Positions 1 through 8,307 of a DNA stretch of 64,000 bases are shown here, one piece after another. This DNA is from Streptomyces sp. NBC_00775. Lineage in GTDB: Bacteria; Actinomycetota; Actinomycetes; Streptomycetales; Streptomycetaceae. The stretch is from the NCBI RefSeq assembly GCF_036347135.1, contig NZ_CP108938.1, positions 8,308,001-8,372,000 of the forward strand. Reading direction: 5' to 3'. The position numbers were made by a program, and so were the translations under genes. Position 1 is the first letter of the stretch, and every line of letters starts with the position of its first letter. The notes beneath the pieces were generated by a model. That model had not been told where the DNA came from. It saw only the letters and a list, made by a program, of their open reading frames with translations, and did not search any database.

Positions 1-1
1 C

Positions 2-868
2 AACGACAGCCCCGTGACCCTCGCGATCGCGCCCGGAACGTACCGCGCGAAGGTCTACATTCCCGCGACCAAGCCGAACTTGGTGCTCCAGGGGACTGGA
101 CAAGATCGCTCCGACACCGTCATCGTCTACGACACCCCCGCACAGTTCGGCGGCTCGACCGGAAGCGCCACCGTGCGGATCGCCGCGAACGACGTCACCG
201 CGCGCGACCTCACCTTCAGCAATGACTTCGACGAGGCCGCGTACGAGTACAGCGGCGAGCAGGCGCTGGCGATGAAGACGACGGGCGACCGGATCGTCTT
301 CGAGAACACGGCCTTCCTGGGCAACCAGGACACCGTGATGACCGACAGCCCCAAGCTGAACCTCATCAGCAGGGTCTACATCCGCGACTCGTACATCGAG
401 GGCGATGTCGACTTCCTCTACGGGCGCGCGACCACCGTGATCGAGCGATCGGTCATCCGCGCGCTCAGCCGTGGCTCCACCACCAACAACGGCTATCTCA
501 CGGCCGCCTCGACCTGGAAGGACAACCCGTACGGGTTCCTGATCACCAGGTCGAGGGTCGTGAGCGACGCGCCCGCCGGGTCCTTCCACCTCGGCAGGCC
601 CTGGCACCCGGGCGGCGAACCCGACGCCGTCGCCCAGGTGTTGTTCCGTGACACCGAGCTGCCGGCCGCGGTGAAGGCCTCGCCGTGGACCGACATGAGC
701 GGCTTCTCGTGGAAGGACGCGCGGTTCGCCGAGTACCGGACGTACGGACCCGGCGCCGCCGTCACCGACGACCGGCCGCAGCTGAGCGACGCCGACGCGG
801 CCGGCTACACGGTCGCCAACTACCTCGCAGGCACGGACGGTTGGGCGCCGCAGGCCCAGCACCGCTGA
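2..868 (+). CDS. Pectinesterase (CE8), 5'-truncated by window edge
   Basis: Secreted pectin methylesterase that removes methyl esters from homogalacturonan. The reading frame is open to the first base, so the start and signal peptide lie outside the window. Visible CE8 motifs are GNQDTV (variant of GHQDTL, holding the first catalytic Asp), then YIEGDVDFLYGRAT with the nucleophilic Asp, then LGRPWHPGG with the conserved Arg and Trp that close the active site. It is the first of three CE8 genes here, and the sequence differs enough from the other two (GNQ instead of GHQ) to be a distinct paralogue. A binding lipoprotein gene follows after 92 nt. Confidence 0.93.
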   Translation, partial: NDSPVTLAIAPGTYRAKVYIPATKPNLVLQGTGQDRSDTVIVYDTPAQFGGSTGSATVRIAANDVTARDLTFSNDFDEAAYEYSGEQALAMKTTGDRIVFENTAFLGNQDTVMTDSPKLNLISRVYIRDSYIEGDVDFLYGRATTVIERSVIRALSRGSTTNNGYLTAASTWKDNPYGFLITRSRVVSDAPAGSFHLGRPWHPGGEPDAVAQVLFRDTELPAAVKASPWTDMSGFSWKDARFAEYRTYGPGAAVTDDRPQLSDADAAGYTVANYLAGTDGWAPQAQHR

Positions 869-960
869 CAGCCCCCACAACACCCCCGCACCACCGCAGC
901 ACCTCGTATCACCGCAGCACCACCACAACCCCGCTGGATCCAGAAGAAGAGAGCCGACCA

Positions 961-2295
961 ATGAAGATCAGCATCCGTAGAACCAGGCGTGCCGCCATGG
1001 CCGTCGCCCTGGGCTCCGTGCTCGCGCTCACCGCCACCGCCTGCGGCGACGACGGCAGTGGCTCGGCCGGGGACAAGGGCAACGAGGGCTCCGGCAAGGG
1101 CGAGATCACCTTCTGGGACAACAACGGCGGTGTCCGTACCGACGTCTGGAAGGAGATCATCAAGGACTTCGAGAAGAAGTACCCGGACATCAAGGTCAAC
1201 TACGTCGGGGTGCCCGCCGCGAGCGTCCAGTCCAAGTACGACACCGCCATCCAGGGCGGCGGCCTGCCGGACGTCGGCGGCGTGGGCACCGCGATGCTCG
1301 CCGAGGTCGCCGCGCAGGGCGCCCTCGAACCGCTCGACAGCCGGCTCACGAAGAGCTCGCTGAACGGCAAGCTCAGCGCGAACTTCCTGGCCAGCGTCAA
1401 GGCCGCCGGCGGCGACGGCAAGACGTACACCGTGCCGACCTCCGCCAACAACGGCACGCTGTGGTACCGGACCGACCTGTTCACGGCGGCGGGCCTGGAC
1501 GCGCCGACCACGTGGACCAAGTTCTACGCGGCCGCCGACAAGCTCACCAACTCGGGCAAGAACAAGTTCGGTTACACCATCCGCGGCGGCGAGGGCTCGA
1601 TCGCGCAGGCCCTGGACGCCACGTACGGGCAGAGCGGCATCACCGAGTTCTGGAACGGCGACAAGACCACGGTCAACGATCCGAAGAACGTGACCGCGCT
1701 GGAGAAGTACGTCGCGCTGTACAAGAAGGACACCCCGTCCGCCGACGTCAACAACGACTTCACCAAGATGGTCGCGCAGTGGGACTCCGGCACGATCGGG
1801 ATGCTGAGCCACAACCTCGGCTCCTACGCGGACCACGAGAAGGCGCTGAGCGGCAAGTTCAAGGGCATTCCGAACCCGACGCTGGACGACGGCACGCGGG
1901 TGCAGATCTCCAACCCCGTCGACGGGCTCGGGCTGTTCAAGTCCAGCAAGAACAAGTCGGCGGCCTGGAAGTTCATCGAGTTCGCCGCGTCCCACGAGGC
2001 CAACAGCAAGTGGAACGAGTCGGCGGCGCAGGTTCCGGCGAACACGGAGGCGGCGCAGGACGCGTGGGTGCAGGCGTCTGAGCCGACGAAGCTGGCGGCC
2101 GAGGCGTTGAATGGTTCCACGACGAAGATCGTGCAGCTGCCGTACTACCTGCCGGACTGGAACACGATCTCGAAGACCGACAACGAGCCGAACTTCCAGA
2201 AGGTGCTGCTCGGGAAGATGTCGGCGAAGGACTTCCTGAACACGTTGGCCGACCAGCTGAACAAGGCGCAGGCGGACTGGAAGGCGAACCACTAG
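961..2295 (+). CDS. Extracellular solute-binding lipoprotein, sugar ABC type
   Basis: Family 1 substrate-binding protein of an ABC sugar importer, 444 aa. The N-terminus has an RR pair, a hydrophobic stretch and a lipobox with Cys28 (LTATAC), so it is probably lipid-anchored outside the membrane. After a low-complexity linker the mature protein has the typical two-lobe fold sequence, with ITFWDNNGG near the N-terminus. The ATG at 961 was chosen because the upstream extension is Arg-rich and lacks a signal. A purine-rich site (gaagaagaga) lies ahead of it. No permease or ATPase gene is adjacent, which is unusual. By context its ligand may be a pectin oligosaccharide; this is inferred. Confidence 0.9.
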   Translation: MKISIRRTRRAAMAVALGSVLALTATACGDDGSGSAGDKGNEGSGKGEITFWDNNGGVRTDVWKEIIKDFEKKYPDIKVNYVGVPAASVQSKYDTAIQGGGLPDVGGVGTAMLAEVAAQGALEPLDSRLTKSSLNGKLSANFLASVKAAGGDGKTYTVPTSANNGTLWYRTDLFTAAGLDAPTTWTKFYAAADKLTNSGKNKFGYTIRGGEGSIAQALDATYGQSGITEFWNGDKTTVNDPKNVTALEKYVALYKKDTPSADVNNDFTKMVAQWDSGTIGMLSHNLGSYADHEKALSGKFKGIPNPTLDDGTRVQISNPVDGLGLFKSSKNKSAAWKFIEFAASHEANSKWNESAAQVPANTEAAQDAWVQASEPTKLAAEALNGSTTKIVQLPYYLPDWNTISKTDNEPNFQKVLLGKMSAKDFLNTLADQLNKAQADWKANH

Positions 2296-2371
2296 TCCGG
2301 GTCGTTTTCTGTGCGCGGTCGGTTCGGGGGTGCTGGGTTGTATCGCGTCTCCGGACCGGCCGTGGCCGGGC

Positions 2372-2391
2372 GCGCAGTTCCCCGCGCCCCT
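2372..2391 (+). repeat. Half-copy of dispersed GC-rich palindromic repeat
   Basis: One arm of the dispersed motif GCGCAGTTCCCCGCGCCCCT lies between the binding-protein gene and the acetylesterase gene. The inverse arm is missing here, so this copy cannot form the full hairpin seen at 43348-43390. The rest of the 2296-2430 gap holds only the ribosome binding site gaaagg for the next gene. Confidence 0.7.
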
Positions 2392-2430
2392 GAAAAGCCC
2401 TCCTCACCCCCTGGTTGAAAGGCACCCCCT

Positions 2431-3231
2431 GTGTCCCTCACCCGCAGACAGGTCACCAGCGCAGCCCTCGCCGCCGTTCCCCTCGCCGTCGCCGCGACGG
2501 CCCCCGCGACCGCTGCACCCAAGGGAGCCCGACGCGTGCGCACCCTCTACATCGCCGGTGACTCCACCGCCGCCCAGAAGTATGCCGACGCCGCGCCCGA
2601 GACCGGGTGGGGCATGGCGTTTCCCTTCTTCCTTCATGCGGAGCTGGAGGTCGCCAACCACGCGGTGAACGGGCGGAGTTCGAAGAGTTTTGTCGACGAG
2701 GGGCGCCTGGACGTCATCCTCGAAGCGATCCGGCCCGGCGACTTCCTGCTCATCCAGTTCGGGCACAACGACGAGAAGAGCGCCGACCCCACCCGCTACA
2801 CCGAGCCGTGGACGACGTACCAGGACTACCTGCGTCAGTACGTCGAGGGGGCGCGGGCCCGTGGCGCGCGGCCGGTGCTCGGCACCTCCGTCGAGCGCAG
2901 GAAGTTCGACGCGGACGGCAACGCGGTGCCGACCCACGGCGACTATCCGGCGGCGATGCGCGCGCTCGCCGAGGAGGAGCATGTCGCGCTGCTCGACATC
3001 CAGTCCCTGTCGCTCGCCCTGTGGCAGAAGCTCGGTGTCGAGGAGACGAAGAAGTACTTCAACTGGACCGAGACCGAGCAGGACAACACGCACTTCAACC
3101 CGCCCGGTGCGATCGCCGTGGCCCGTCTCGTCGCGGCCGAGCTGCTGCACCGCCGGGTGCTGACGCCCCGGGACGTGCGTCGGCTCGACGAGGAGATCCC
3201 CGAGTCGTGGATCACCTGGCCCACCGCGTGA
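2431..3231 (+). CDS. Rhamnogalacturonan acetylesterase (SGNH/GDSL hydrolase, CE12-like)
   Basis: Secreted esterase that removes acetyl groups from rhamnogalacturonan, opening the backbone to lyases. 266 aa. A Tat-like leader (TRRQVTSAAL followed by a hydrophobic segment) ends near residue 30. SGNH block I is GDSTAA with Ser45; block II includes the Gly of NHAVNGRSSKSF; block III is GHNDEK with Asn113; block V is DNTHFNPPG with Asp218 and His221. The GTG start at 2431 has gaaagg about 12 nt upstream. It lies between a sugar-binding protein and a pectate lyase, in keeping with a role in pectin breakdown. Confidence 0.93.
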   Translation: MSLTRRQVTSAALAAVPLAVAATAPATAAPKGARRVRTLYIAGDSTAAQKYADAAPETGWGMAFPFFLHAELEVANHAVNGRSSKSFVDEGRLDVILEAIRPGDFLLIQFGHNDEKSADPTRYTEPWTTYQDYLRQYVEGARARGARPVLGTSVERRKFDADGNAVPTHGDYPAAMRALAEEEHVALLDIQSLSLALWQKLGVEETKKYFNWTETEQDNTHFNPPGAIAVARLVAAELLHRRVLTPRDVRRLDEEIPESWITWPTA

Positions 3232-3266
3232 CCCCCTGACCCCCTGACCCCCTGACCCCCTGACCC
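3230..3266. repeat. 8-bp tandem repeat (gaccccct, four copies plus partial)
   Basis: Four perfect copies of gaccccct and a partial fifth begin inside the stop codon of the acetylesterase gene and run almost to the ribosome binding site of the pectate lyase gene. Each unit carries TGA and, since the period is 8, stops are offered in all three frames. It fills nearly the whole gap between the two genes. Confidence 0.9.
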
Positions 3267-3288
3267 GATGGAAAGAGAGAGCCGCACC

Positions 3289-4608
3289 ATGAACACACAG
3301 AGATGGCATGGGCATGTCACAGCAAGGGTGGCTGCGCTGATCGGCTGCACCGCGCTCGTTCTCACCGTCACCGGCACTTCCGCCCAGGCGCAGCCGCGCG
3401 ACCTCGGCCGCCAGACCCTCACCGCCGGTGACGGCTGGGCCTCCGACGGCACCGGGACCACGGGCGGTGCGGCCGCCGACGCCGCGCACGTCTACACCGT
3501 CACCAGCTGGGCCGAGTTCAAGGCCGCCCTGGCGGACGGCGGCACCGCGCCGAAGATCATCAAGGTCAAGGGCACGATCGACGCCAACGCCGAGGGCTGC
3601 GACTCCTTCGCCGCCGACGGCTACGACTTCGCCGCCTACCTGGACAAGTACTCGCCGGAGAACTGGGGGTACGACACCAGCCTGGACGCCGAACCGGCCG
3701 ACAGCCCCGAGGGCCTGCGCCGCACCTCCGCCGCCAACCAGGACGCGGCCATCAAGGCGTTCGTCCCCGCCAACACCACCATCGTCGGCATCGGCGAGGA
3801 CGCCGGCTTCAAGGGCGCGAGTCTGCAGATCAAGGCCGTCGACAATGTCATCGTCCGCAACCTCGCCTTCGAGAGCCCCCTCGACTGCTTCCCGCAGTGG
3901 GACCCGACCGACGGCGACACCGGGAACTGGAACTCCGAGTACGACAGTGCGGTGGTGTACGGCGCCACGCACATCTGGCTCGACCACAACACGTTCACCG
4001 ACGGGGACCACCCGGACAGCACGCTGCCGACGTACTACGGCCGGATCTTCGAGCAGCACGACGGCGAGCTCGACATCGTCAAGGGCGCGGACTACGTGAC
4101 CGCCTCCTGGAACGTGTTCGCCGACCACGACAAGACGATCCTGATCGGCAACAGCGACAGCGCGTCGACCGCCGCCGTCGACCGGGGGCACCTGAAGGTC
4201 ACCTTCCACCACAACCTGTTCACCGGCCTGGTCGAGCGCGCGCCGCGCGTCCGCTTCGGCCAAGTGGATTCGTACAACAACCACTTCGTGGCCGACTCCA
4301 CGTACTCCTACAGCTTCGGTATCGGCATGGAGTCCCAACTCGTCGCCGAGCACAACGCGTTCACGCTGCCGGACGGGACCAGCGCGGCGAAGGTCCTGAA
4401 GAAGTGGAAGGAGGCGCCGCTCACCGCAGACGACAACTACGTCAACGGCGCGGCCACCGACCTGATCGCCGTGCACAACGCGGAGATCCCGGCCGAGACG
4501 CTCCAGTCCGGCGCCGGATGGACGCCCACCCTGCGGACGAAGGTCGACCCGCCGAAGGCCGTCCCGCGGATCGTCGACCACGGCGCCGGCGCCGGAAAGA
4601 TCTGCTGA
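3289..4608 (+). CDS. Pectate lyase, PL1 family
   Basis: Secreted calcium-dependent lyase that cleaves de-esterified homogalacturonan by beta-elimination. 439 aa from ATG 3289, which has ggaaagagag about 10 nt upstream; an in-frame ATG at 3268 would place the Shine-Dalgarno inside the coding region. A Sec signal peptide ends near AQA. PL1 hallmarks are IWLDHNTF (Asp232-His233) and ERAPRVRFG near residue 320, whose Arg is the catalytic base of the family. The Asp-rich calcium region lies between them. A second PL1 gene lies at 6982. Confidence 0.95.
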   Translation: MNTQRWHGHVTARVAALIGCTALVLTVTGTSAQAQPRDLGRQTLTAGDGWASDGTGTTGGAAADAAHVYTVTSWAEFKAALADGGTAPKIIKVKGTIDANAEGCDSFAADGYDFAAYLDKYSPENWGYDTSLDAEPADSPEGLRRTSAANQDAAIKAFVPANTTIVGIGEDAGFKGASLQIKAVDNVIVRNLAFESPLDCFPQWDPTDGDTGNWNSEYDSAVVYGATHIWLDHNTFTDGDHPDSTLPTYYGRIFEQHDGELDIVKGADYVTASWNVFADHDKTILIGNSDSASTAAVDRGHLKVTFHHNLFTGLVERAPRVRFGQVDSYNNHFVADSTYSYSFGIGMESQLVAEHNAFTLPDGTSAAKVLKKWKEAPLTADDNYVNGAATDLIAVHNAEIPAETLQSGAGWTPTLRTKVDPPKAVPRIVDHGAGAGKIC

Positions 4609-4623
4609 CCCGCCTCCCGATCC

Positions 4624-4674
4624 GGCCGGAGCGGCTCCGCACCGCCCCCCATCCGGGGGCGCGCCGCTCCGGCC
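4624..4674. terminator. Nested inverted repeat after pectate lyase gene
   Basis: Perfect 11-bp arms GGCCGGAGCGG (4624-4634) and CCGCTCCGGCC (4664-4674) enclose an inner gccccc/gggggc stem. The structure starts 15 nt after the pectate lyase stop and could end transcription or protect the 3' end. There is no T-tract. The rest of the 172-nt gap contains C-rich sequence and the start region of the next gene. Confidence 0.6.
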
Positions 4675-4780
4675 CCCTCCGGGCGCGTTCCGTTCCGGCC
4701 CCCACCCAGGGGCGGCCGCTCCCGTCTTCCCCCTCCTTGACCCCCTCCTCGACTGAGCCGCACAGCGAAGGAGCATCGCC

Positions 4781-5950
4781 ATGCTCTCCCGCACCACCTC
4801 CCCAAGCCGCACCACCTCCCCGAGCCGCAGAACCTTCCTCGTCGCGAGCGCCGGGGCCGCCCTCGCGCTCGGCCTCACCACGACCCCCGCGAGCGCCGGA
4901 GGCCGTTCCGCCTTCGGGCGCTACGGCTCCCCGTCCGCGCGCCTCACCGAGCGGACGCTGTACGTCCATCCCGACGGCCTCGGCGACCACACCACCGTCC
5001 AGGCCGCCGTGACCGCCGCGACCGGCGCCGGATACACCCTGGTCATCGCGGCCGGCGTGTACCGCGAGACGGTCTCCGTCGGCGTGACCGACCCGGCGAC
5101 CGGCCTGCCCGGCGTCGCGGGCACCGAGATGACCTGGATCGGCGCCTCGGAGGATCCGCGCGATGTCGTCGTCGTGTACGACAACGCCAACGGCAAGCAG
5201 AAGCCGGACGGTTCGGGCACCTACGGCACCACGGGGTCGGCCACCACCACCGTGCGCACCGACGGCTTCACCGCCCGCTGGATCACCTTCGCCAATGACT
5301 GGCTGCGCGCCGACCACCCCGAGATCACCGGCACCCAGGCCGTCGCCATCAAGGTGCAGGGCGACCGCTCGGCCTTCGAGCACTGCCGCTTCCTGGGCCA
5401 TCAGGACACGCTGTACGCCGACTCGATCGCGCTCGGCACCTTCGCCCGCCAGTACTACCGGGACTGCTACATCGAGGGCGACGTCGACTTCGTCTTCGGC
5501 CGGGCGACGGCGGTGTACGAGCACTGCCACTTCCACACCCTGGCCCGCACGGACCTGGCCGCCGCCCCGTACGGCTTCGTCTTCGCGCCGTCCACAGCGG
5601 TCGCCAACCCGCGCGGCTACCTGGTCACCCGGAGCCGTATCACCAGCGAGGCCCCGGACGCGTACTACAAGCTGGCCCGCCCCTGGGTGCCCGGCTCGGA
5701 CACCACCGCCCGGCCCATGCTGACCGTCCGCGACACCCGCCTGGACGCCGGGATCGACGCGGTCGCGCCCTACACCAACATGTCGGCCACCTACCCGTGG
5801 CAGAGCCAGCGCTTCGCCGAGTACCGCAACTCCGGTCCGGGCGCCGTGATCAGCGTTCCGGAGAACCGGCCCCAACTCACCGACGAGGAGGCCGAGTCGG
5901 CGACCCGCGAGGCGTACCTCGGCGACTGGACCCCGTGGAAGGGGTGCTGA
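4781..5950 (+). CDS. Pectinesterase (CE8), Tat-exported
   Basis: Pectin methylesterase, 389 aa. The leader contains a short repeat, RTTSPS twice, then SRRTFLVASAG, a twin-arginine motif with hydrophobic core. Catalytic CE8 motifs are GHQDTLYADS (about residue 205), YIEGDVDFVFG (about 230, nucleophilic Asp) and LARPWVPGSD (about 297). The repeat is two 18-bp units in the DNA just after the start codon. It is followed after one base by a second CE8 gene with which it shares the motifs YIEGDVDFVFGRATAV and WLRADHPEITGTQAVA, so the pair arose by tandem duplication. Confidence 0.95.
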   Translation: MLSRTTSPSRTTSPSRRTFLVASAGAALALGLTTTPASAGGRSAFGRYGSPSARLTERTLYVHPDGLGDHTTVQAAVTAATGAGYTLVIAAGVYRETVSVGVTDPATGLPGVAGTEMTWIGASEDPRDVVVVYDNANGKQKPDGSGTYGTTGSATTTVRTDGFTARWITFANDWLRADHPEITGTQAVAIKVQGDRSAFEHCRFLGHQDTLYADSIALGTFARQYYRDCYIEGDVDFVFGRATAVYEHCHFHTLARTDLAAAPYGFVFAPSTAVANPRGYLVTRSRITSEAPDAYYKLARPWVPGSDTTARPMLTVRDTRLDAGIDAVAPYTNMSATYPWQSQRFAEYRNSGPGAVISVPENRPQLTDEEAESATREAYLGDWTPWKGC

Positions 5951-5951
5951 G

Positions 5952-6989
5952 ATGCGCCGACGCGCCTTCCTGACCGCCGCGGTGGCCGGAACGGCCGGGG
6001 CCCTGACCGCCTTCGGCACGGCCCCCGCCTTCGCCCACGACCGCCGCGTTCTGCACGTCCGCCCCGGCGACTCCGTCCAGGCCGCGGTGGACACGGTTGA
6101 CGGACCGGGCTGGACCATCGTCGTCCACCCCGGTACATACCGCGAAGTCGTCAACATCCCCGCCGGCACAGCGGACTTGACGCTGCGCGGCGCCACCCGC
6201 GACCCGCGCGACGCCGTCATCGTGTACGACCACGCCAACGGGACGCAGAAGCCCGACGGTTCCGGGACGTACGGCACCGCGGGCTCCGCCACCTTCACCT
6301 CGGCGGCGCCCGGGCTGACCGTGCACGGGCTGACGATCGCCAACGACTGGCTGCGCGCGGACCACCCGGAGATCACGGGTACGCAGGCGGTCGCCGCGTA
6401 CATCACCGGTGACCGTTCGTCCTTCTCGCGGGTGCGGCTGCTGGCCCACCAGGACACGCTGTTCGCGGACACGACGGCGCTCACCGCCTTCGACCGGCAG
6501 TACTACCGGGACTGCTACATCGAGGGCGACGTCGACTTCGTCTTCGGGCGGGCCACCGCCGTCTTCGAGCGCTGTCACTTCCACACCCTCGACCGGGACG
6601 TCACCTTCAAGCCCGAGGGCATGGTCTTCGCACCGGCCACGGCCCGCGCGAATCCGTACGGCTTCCTGGCCGTCCGCAGCCGGGTCACCTCCGGCGCCGA
6701 GGACGCGGCGTACAAGATCGCCCGGCCGTGGGTCCCGTCGTACGAGACCACCGCCTGGCCCTCGCTCGTCGTGCGCGAGACGGAGCTGGGACCCGGCATC
6801 GACGCGGTGGCGCCGTACACCAACATGCGCGAGGCCTATCCCTGGCAGAGCATGCGGTTCAGGGAGTACCGGAACACCGGTCCGGGCGCGCTGATCAGCG
6901 TGCCGGAGAACCGGCCCCAACTCACGGACGCGGAAGCCGAGGTGCACACGCGCGAGACGTATCTCGGGGACTGGAGCCCCTGTGCGTAG
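5952..6989 (+). CDS. Pectinesterase (CE8), tandem paralogue
   Basis: Pectin methylesterase, 345 aa, starting one base after the stop of the preceding CE8 gene, so the two are surely cotranscribed. The leader begins MRRRAFLTAAVAG, a Tat-like signal cut near AFA. Motifs are AHQDTLFAD (about residue 165; Ala replaces the first Gly of GHQDT), YIEGDVDFVFG (about 189) and ARPWVPSYE (about 256). It lacks the longer N-terminal region of its neighbour. The next pectate lyase gene begins 8 nt before its stop, which implies translational coupling. Confidence 0.95.
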   Translation: MRRRAFLTAAVAGTAGALTAFGTAPAFAHDRRVLHVRPGDSVQAAVDTVDGPGWTIVVHPGTYREVVNIPAGTADLTLRGATRDPRDAVIVYDHANGTQKPDGSGTYGTAGSATFTSAAPGLTVHGLTIANDWLRADHPEITGTQAVAAYITGDRSSFSRVRLLAHQDTLFADTTALTAFDRQYYRDCYIEGDVDFVFGRATAVFERCHFHTLDRDVTFKPEGMVFAPATARANPYGFLAVRSRVTSGAEDAAYKIARPWVPSYETTAWPSLVVRETELGPGIDAVAPYTNMREAYPWQSMRFREYRNTGPGALISVPENRPQLTDAEAEVHTRETYLGDWSPCA

Positions 6990-8259
6990 GGCCGTCGCGG
7001 CCCTGGCGGCGCTGCTCGCGTGCTCCGTCGCGCTCCCGGCGTCCGCGGCATCCGCGGCGTCCGCGGCCGTCCCGGGTCCCATCGGCTGGGCCTCGGCCAA
7101 CGGCGGCACCACCGGAGGCGCCGGCGGCACGGTCACCACGGTCCACACCCGCGCCGAGCTGAAAGAGGCACTCGCGGGCGACGGCGACCCCACCGCACCC
7201 AAGGTGATCCGCGTCGCCGGTGACATCAACGGCCATGAGACGGACGACGGTTCACTGCTCGGCGAGCAGGACTACGCACCCGGATACGACCTCGTCCAGT
7301 ACATGTCCTGCTTCGGCGAGGACGGCACGACCTGGTCGGACACCCGCTACGACTACTGCAAGCGCCAGCGGACGCTCCGGCAGACCGGGTCCACCAAGGA
7401 GAAGGCGCAGATCCAGCTCACCGTCCCCAGCAACACCACGCTCGTCGGCGTCGGCGACGACGCACGGCTGCTCGGCGTCTTCCTCACCGTCAACACCGGC
7501 ACGAACATCATCGTGCGCAACCTCCATCTGGAGGCCCCGGTCGACCACTTCACCAGCTGGTCACCGGACGACGGAACGCAGGGCAACTGGAACGCGCGCT
7601 TCGACGCGATGACGGTGGTCACCGGCAAGAACATCTGGGTCGACCACTGCACCTTCACCGACGGCCGCTTCCCGGACCGGGACGCTCCCGTCGGTTTCCA
7701 CGGCAAGCACGTCCAGCGGCACGACGGGCTGCTCGACATCGAGGACGGCTCGGACTACATCACCGTCTCCGACAGCCGGTTCGCCGACCACGACAAGGCG
7801 CTGCTCATCGGGTCGGGGGACGGGCGCGGCGACCGCGACCGCGGGCACCTCAAGATCACCTTCGCCCGCGATCTCTTCACCGACATCGTGCAGCGCGGCC
7901 CGCGCGTCCGCTTCGGTCAGGTGCACGTCGTCAACAACGTCTACCGGGGCCGCCCCGAGGACACGCTCTACGCGCTCGGCGCCGGTCTGGAGTCCGCGAT
8001 CGTCTCCGAGCACAACGTCTTCGCCTACCCGCGGGGCGCCCCCTCGATGGTCCTCGCGGTCTACGGAGGCACGCACTTCCGCGACACCGGCTCCTGGTTC
8101 AACGGCCGCCCCGCCCGCCTCGACGCGGTGGCGACCGGCCTGGGCCTCACGGACGACGTCGGCTGGGACCCCGCCGACGCCTACGACTACCGGCAGTTCA
8201 CGTCCCCGTCGGCGGTCGAGCACTACGTCCTGCGCCACTCCGGCGCCGGACGCCACTGA
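6982..8259 (+). CDS. Pectate lyase, PL1 family
   Basis: Secreted pectate lyase, 425 aa, starting with GTG inside the end of the upstream pectinesterase gene (8-nt overlap). The Sec signal has an Ala/Ser-repeated cleavage region (ASAASAASAA). PL1 motifs are IWVDHCTFTDG (Asp221-His222), the Asp-rich calcium segment, and QRGPRVRFGQVHVVNN near residue 305 with the catalytic Arg. Compared with the PL1 at 3289 it has an extra Cys-containing loop near YMSCFGEDG. De-esterification by the two preceding enzymes would produce its substrate, so the three-gene unit is functionally coherent. Confidence 0.95.
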   Translation: MRRAVAALAALLACSVALPASAASAASAAVPGPIGWASANGGTTGGAGGTVTTVHTRAELKEALAGDGDPTAPKVIRVAGDINGHETDDGSLLGEQDYAPGYDLVQYMSCFGEDGTTWSDTRYDYCKRQRTLRQTGSTKEKAQIQLTVPSNTTLVGVGDDARLLGVFLTVNTGTNIIVRNLHLEAPVDHFTSWSPDDGTQGNWNARFDAMTVVTGKNIWVDHCTFTDGRFPDRDAPVGFHGKHVQRHDGLLDIEDGSDYITVSDSRFADHDKALLIGSGDGRGDRDRGHLKITFARDLFTDIVQRGPRVRFGQVHVVNNVYRGRPEDTLYALGAGLESAIVSEHNVFAYPRGAPSMVLAVYGGTHFRDTGSWFNGRPARLDAVATGLGLTDDVGWDPADAYDYRQFTSPSAVEHYVLRHSGAGRH

Positions 8260-8307
8260 ATCCCCAGCACATCCACCATCGACTCAGAGACGAAAGGACC
8301 GCACTCC

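Noticed and set aside
3230..3266. Possible CRISPR array
   Set aside because: Units are 8 bp and contiguous, without spacers, and no cas genes are present.
2404..4881. 825-codon open frame on the minus strand opposite the acetylesterase and pectate lyase
   Set aside because: Antisense shadow; both plus-strand genes have signal peptides, motifs and ribosome sites.
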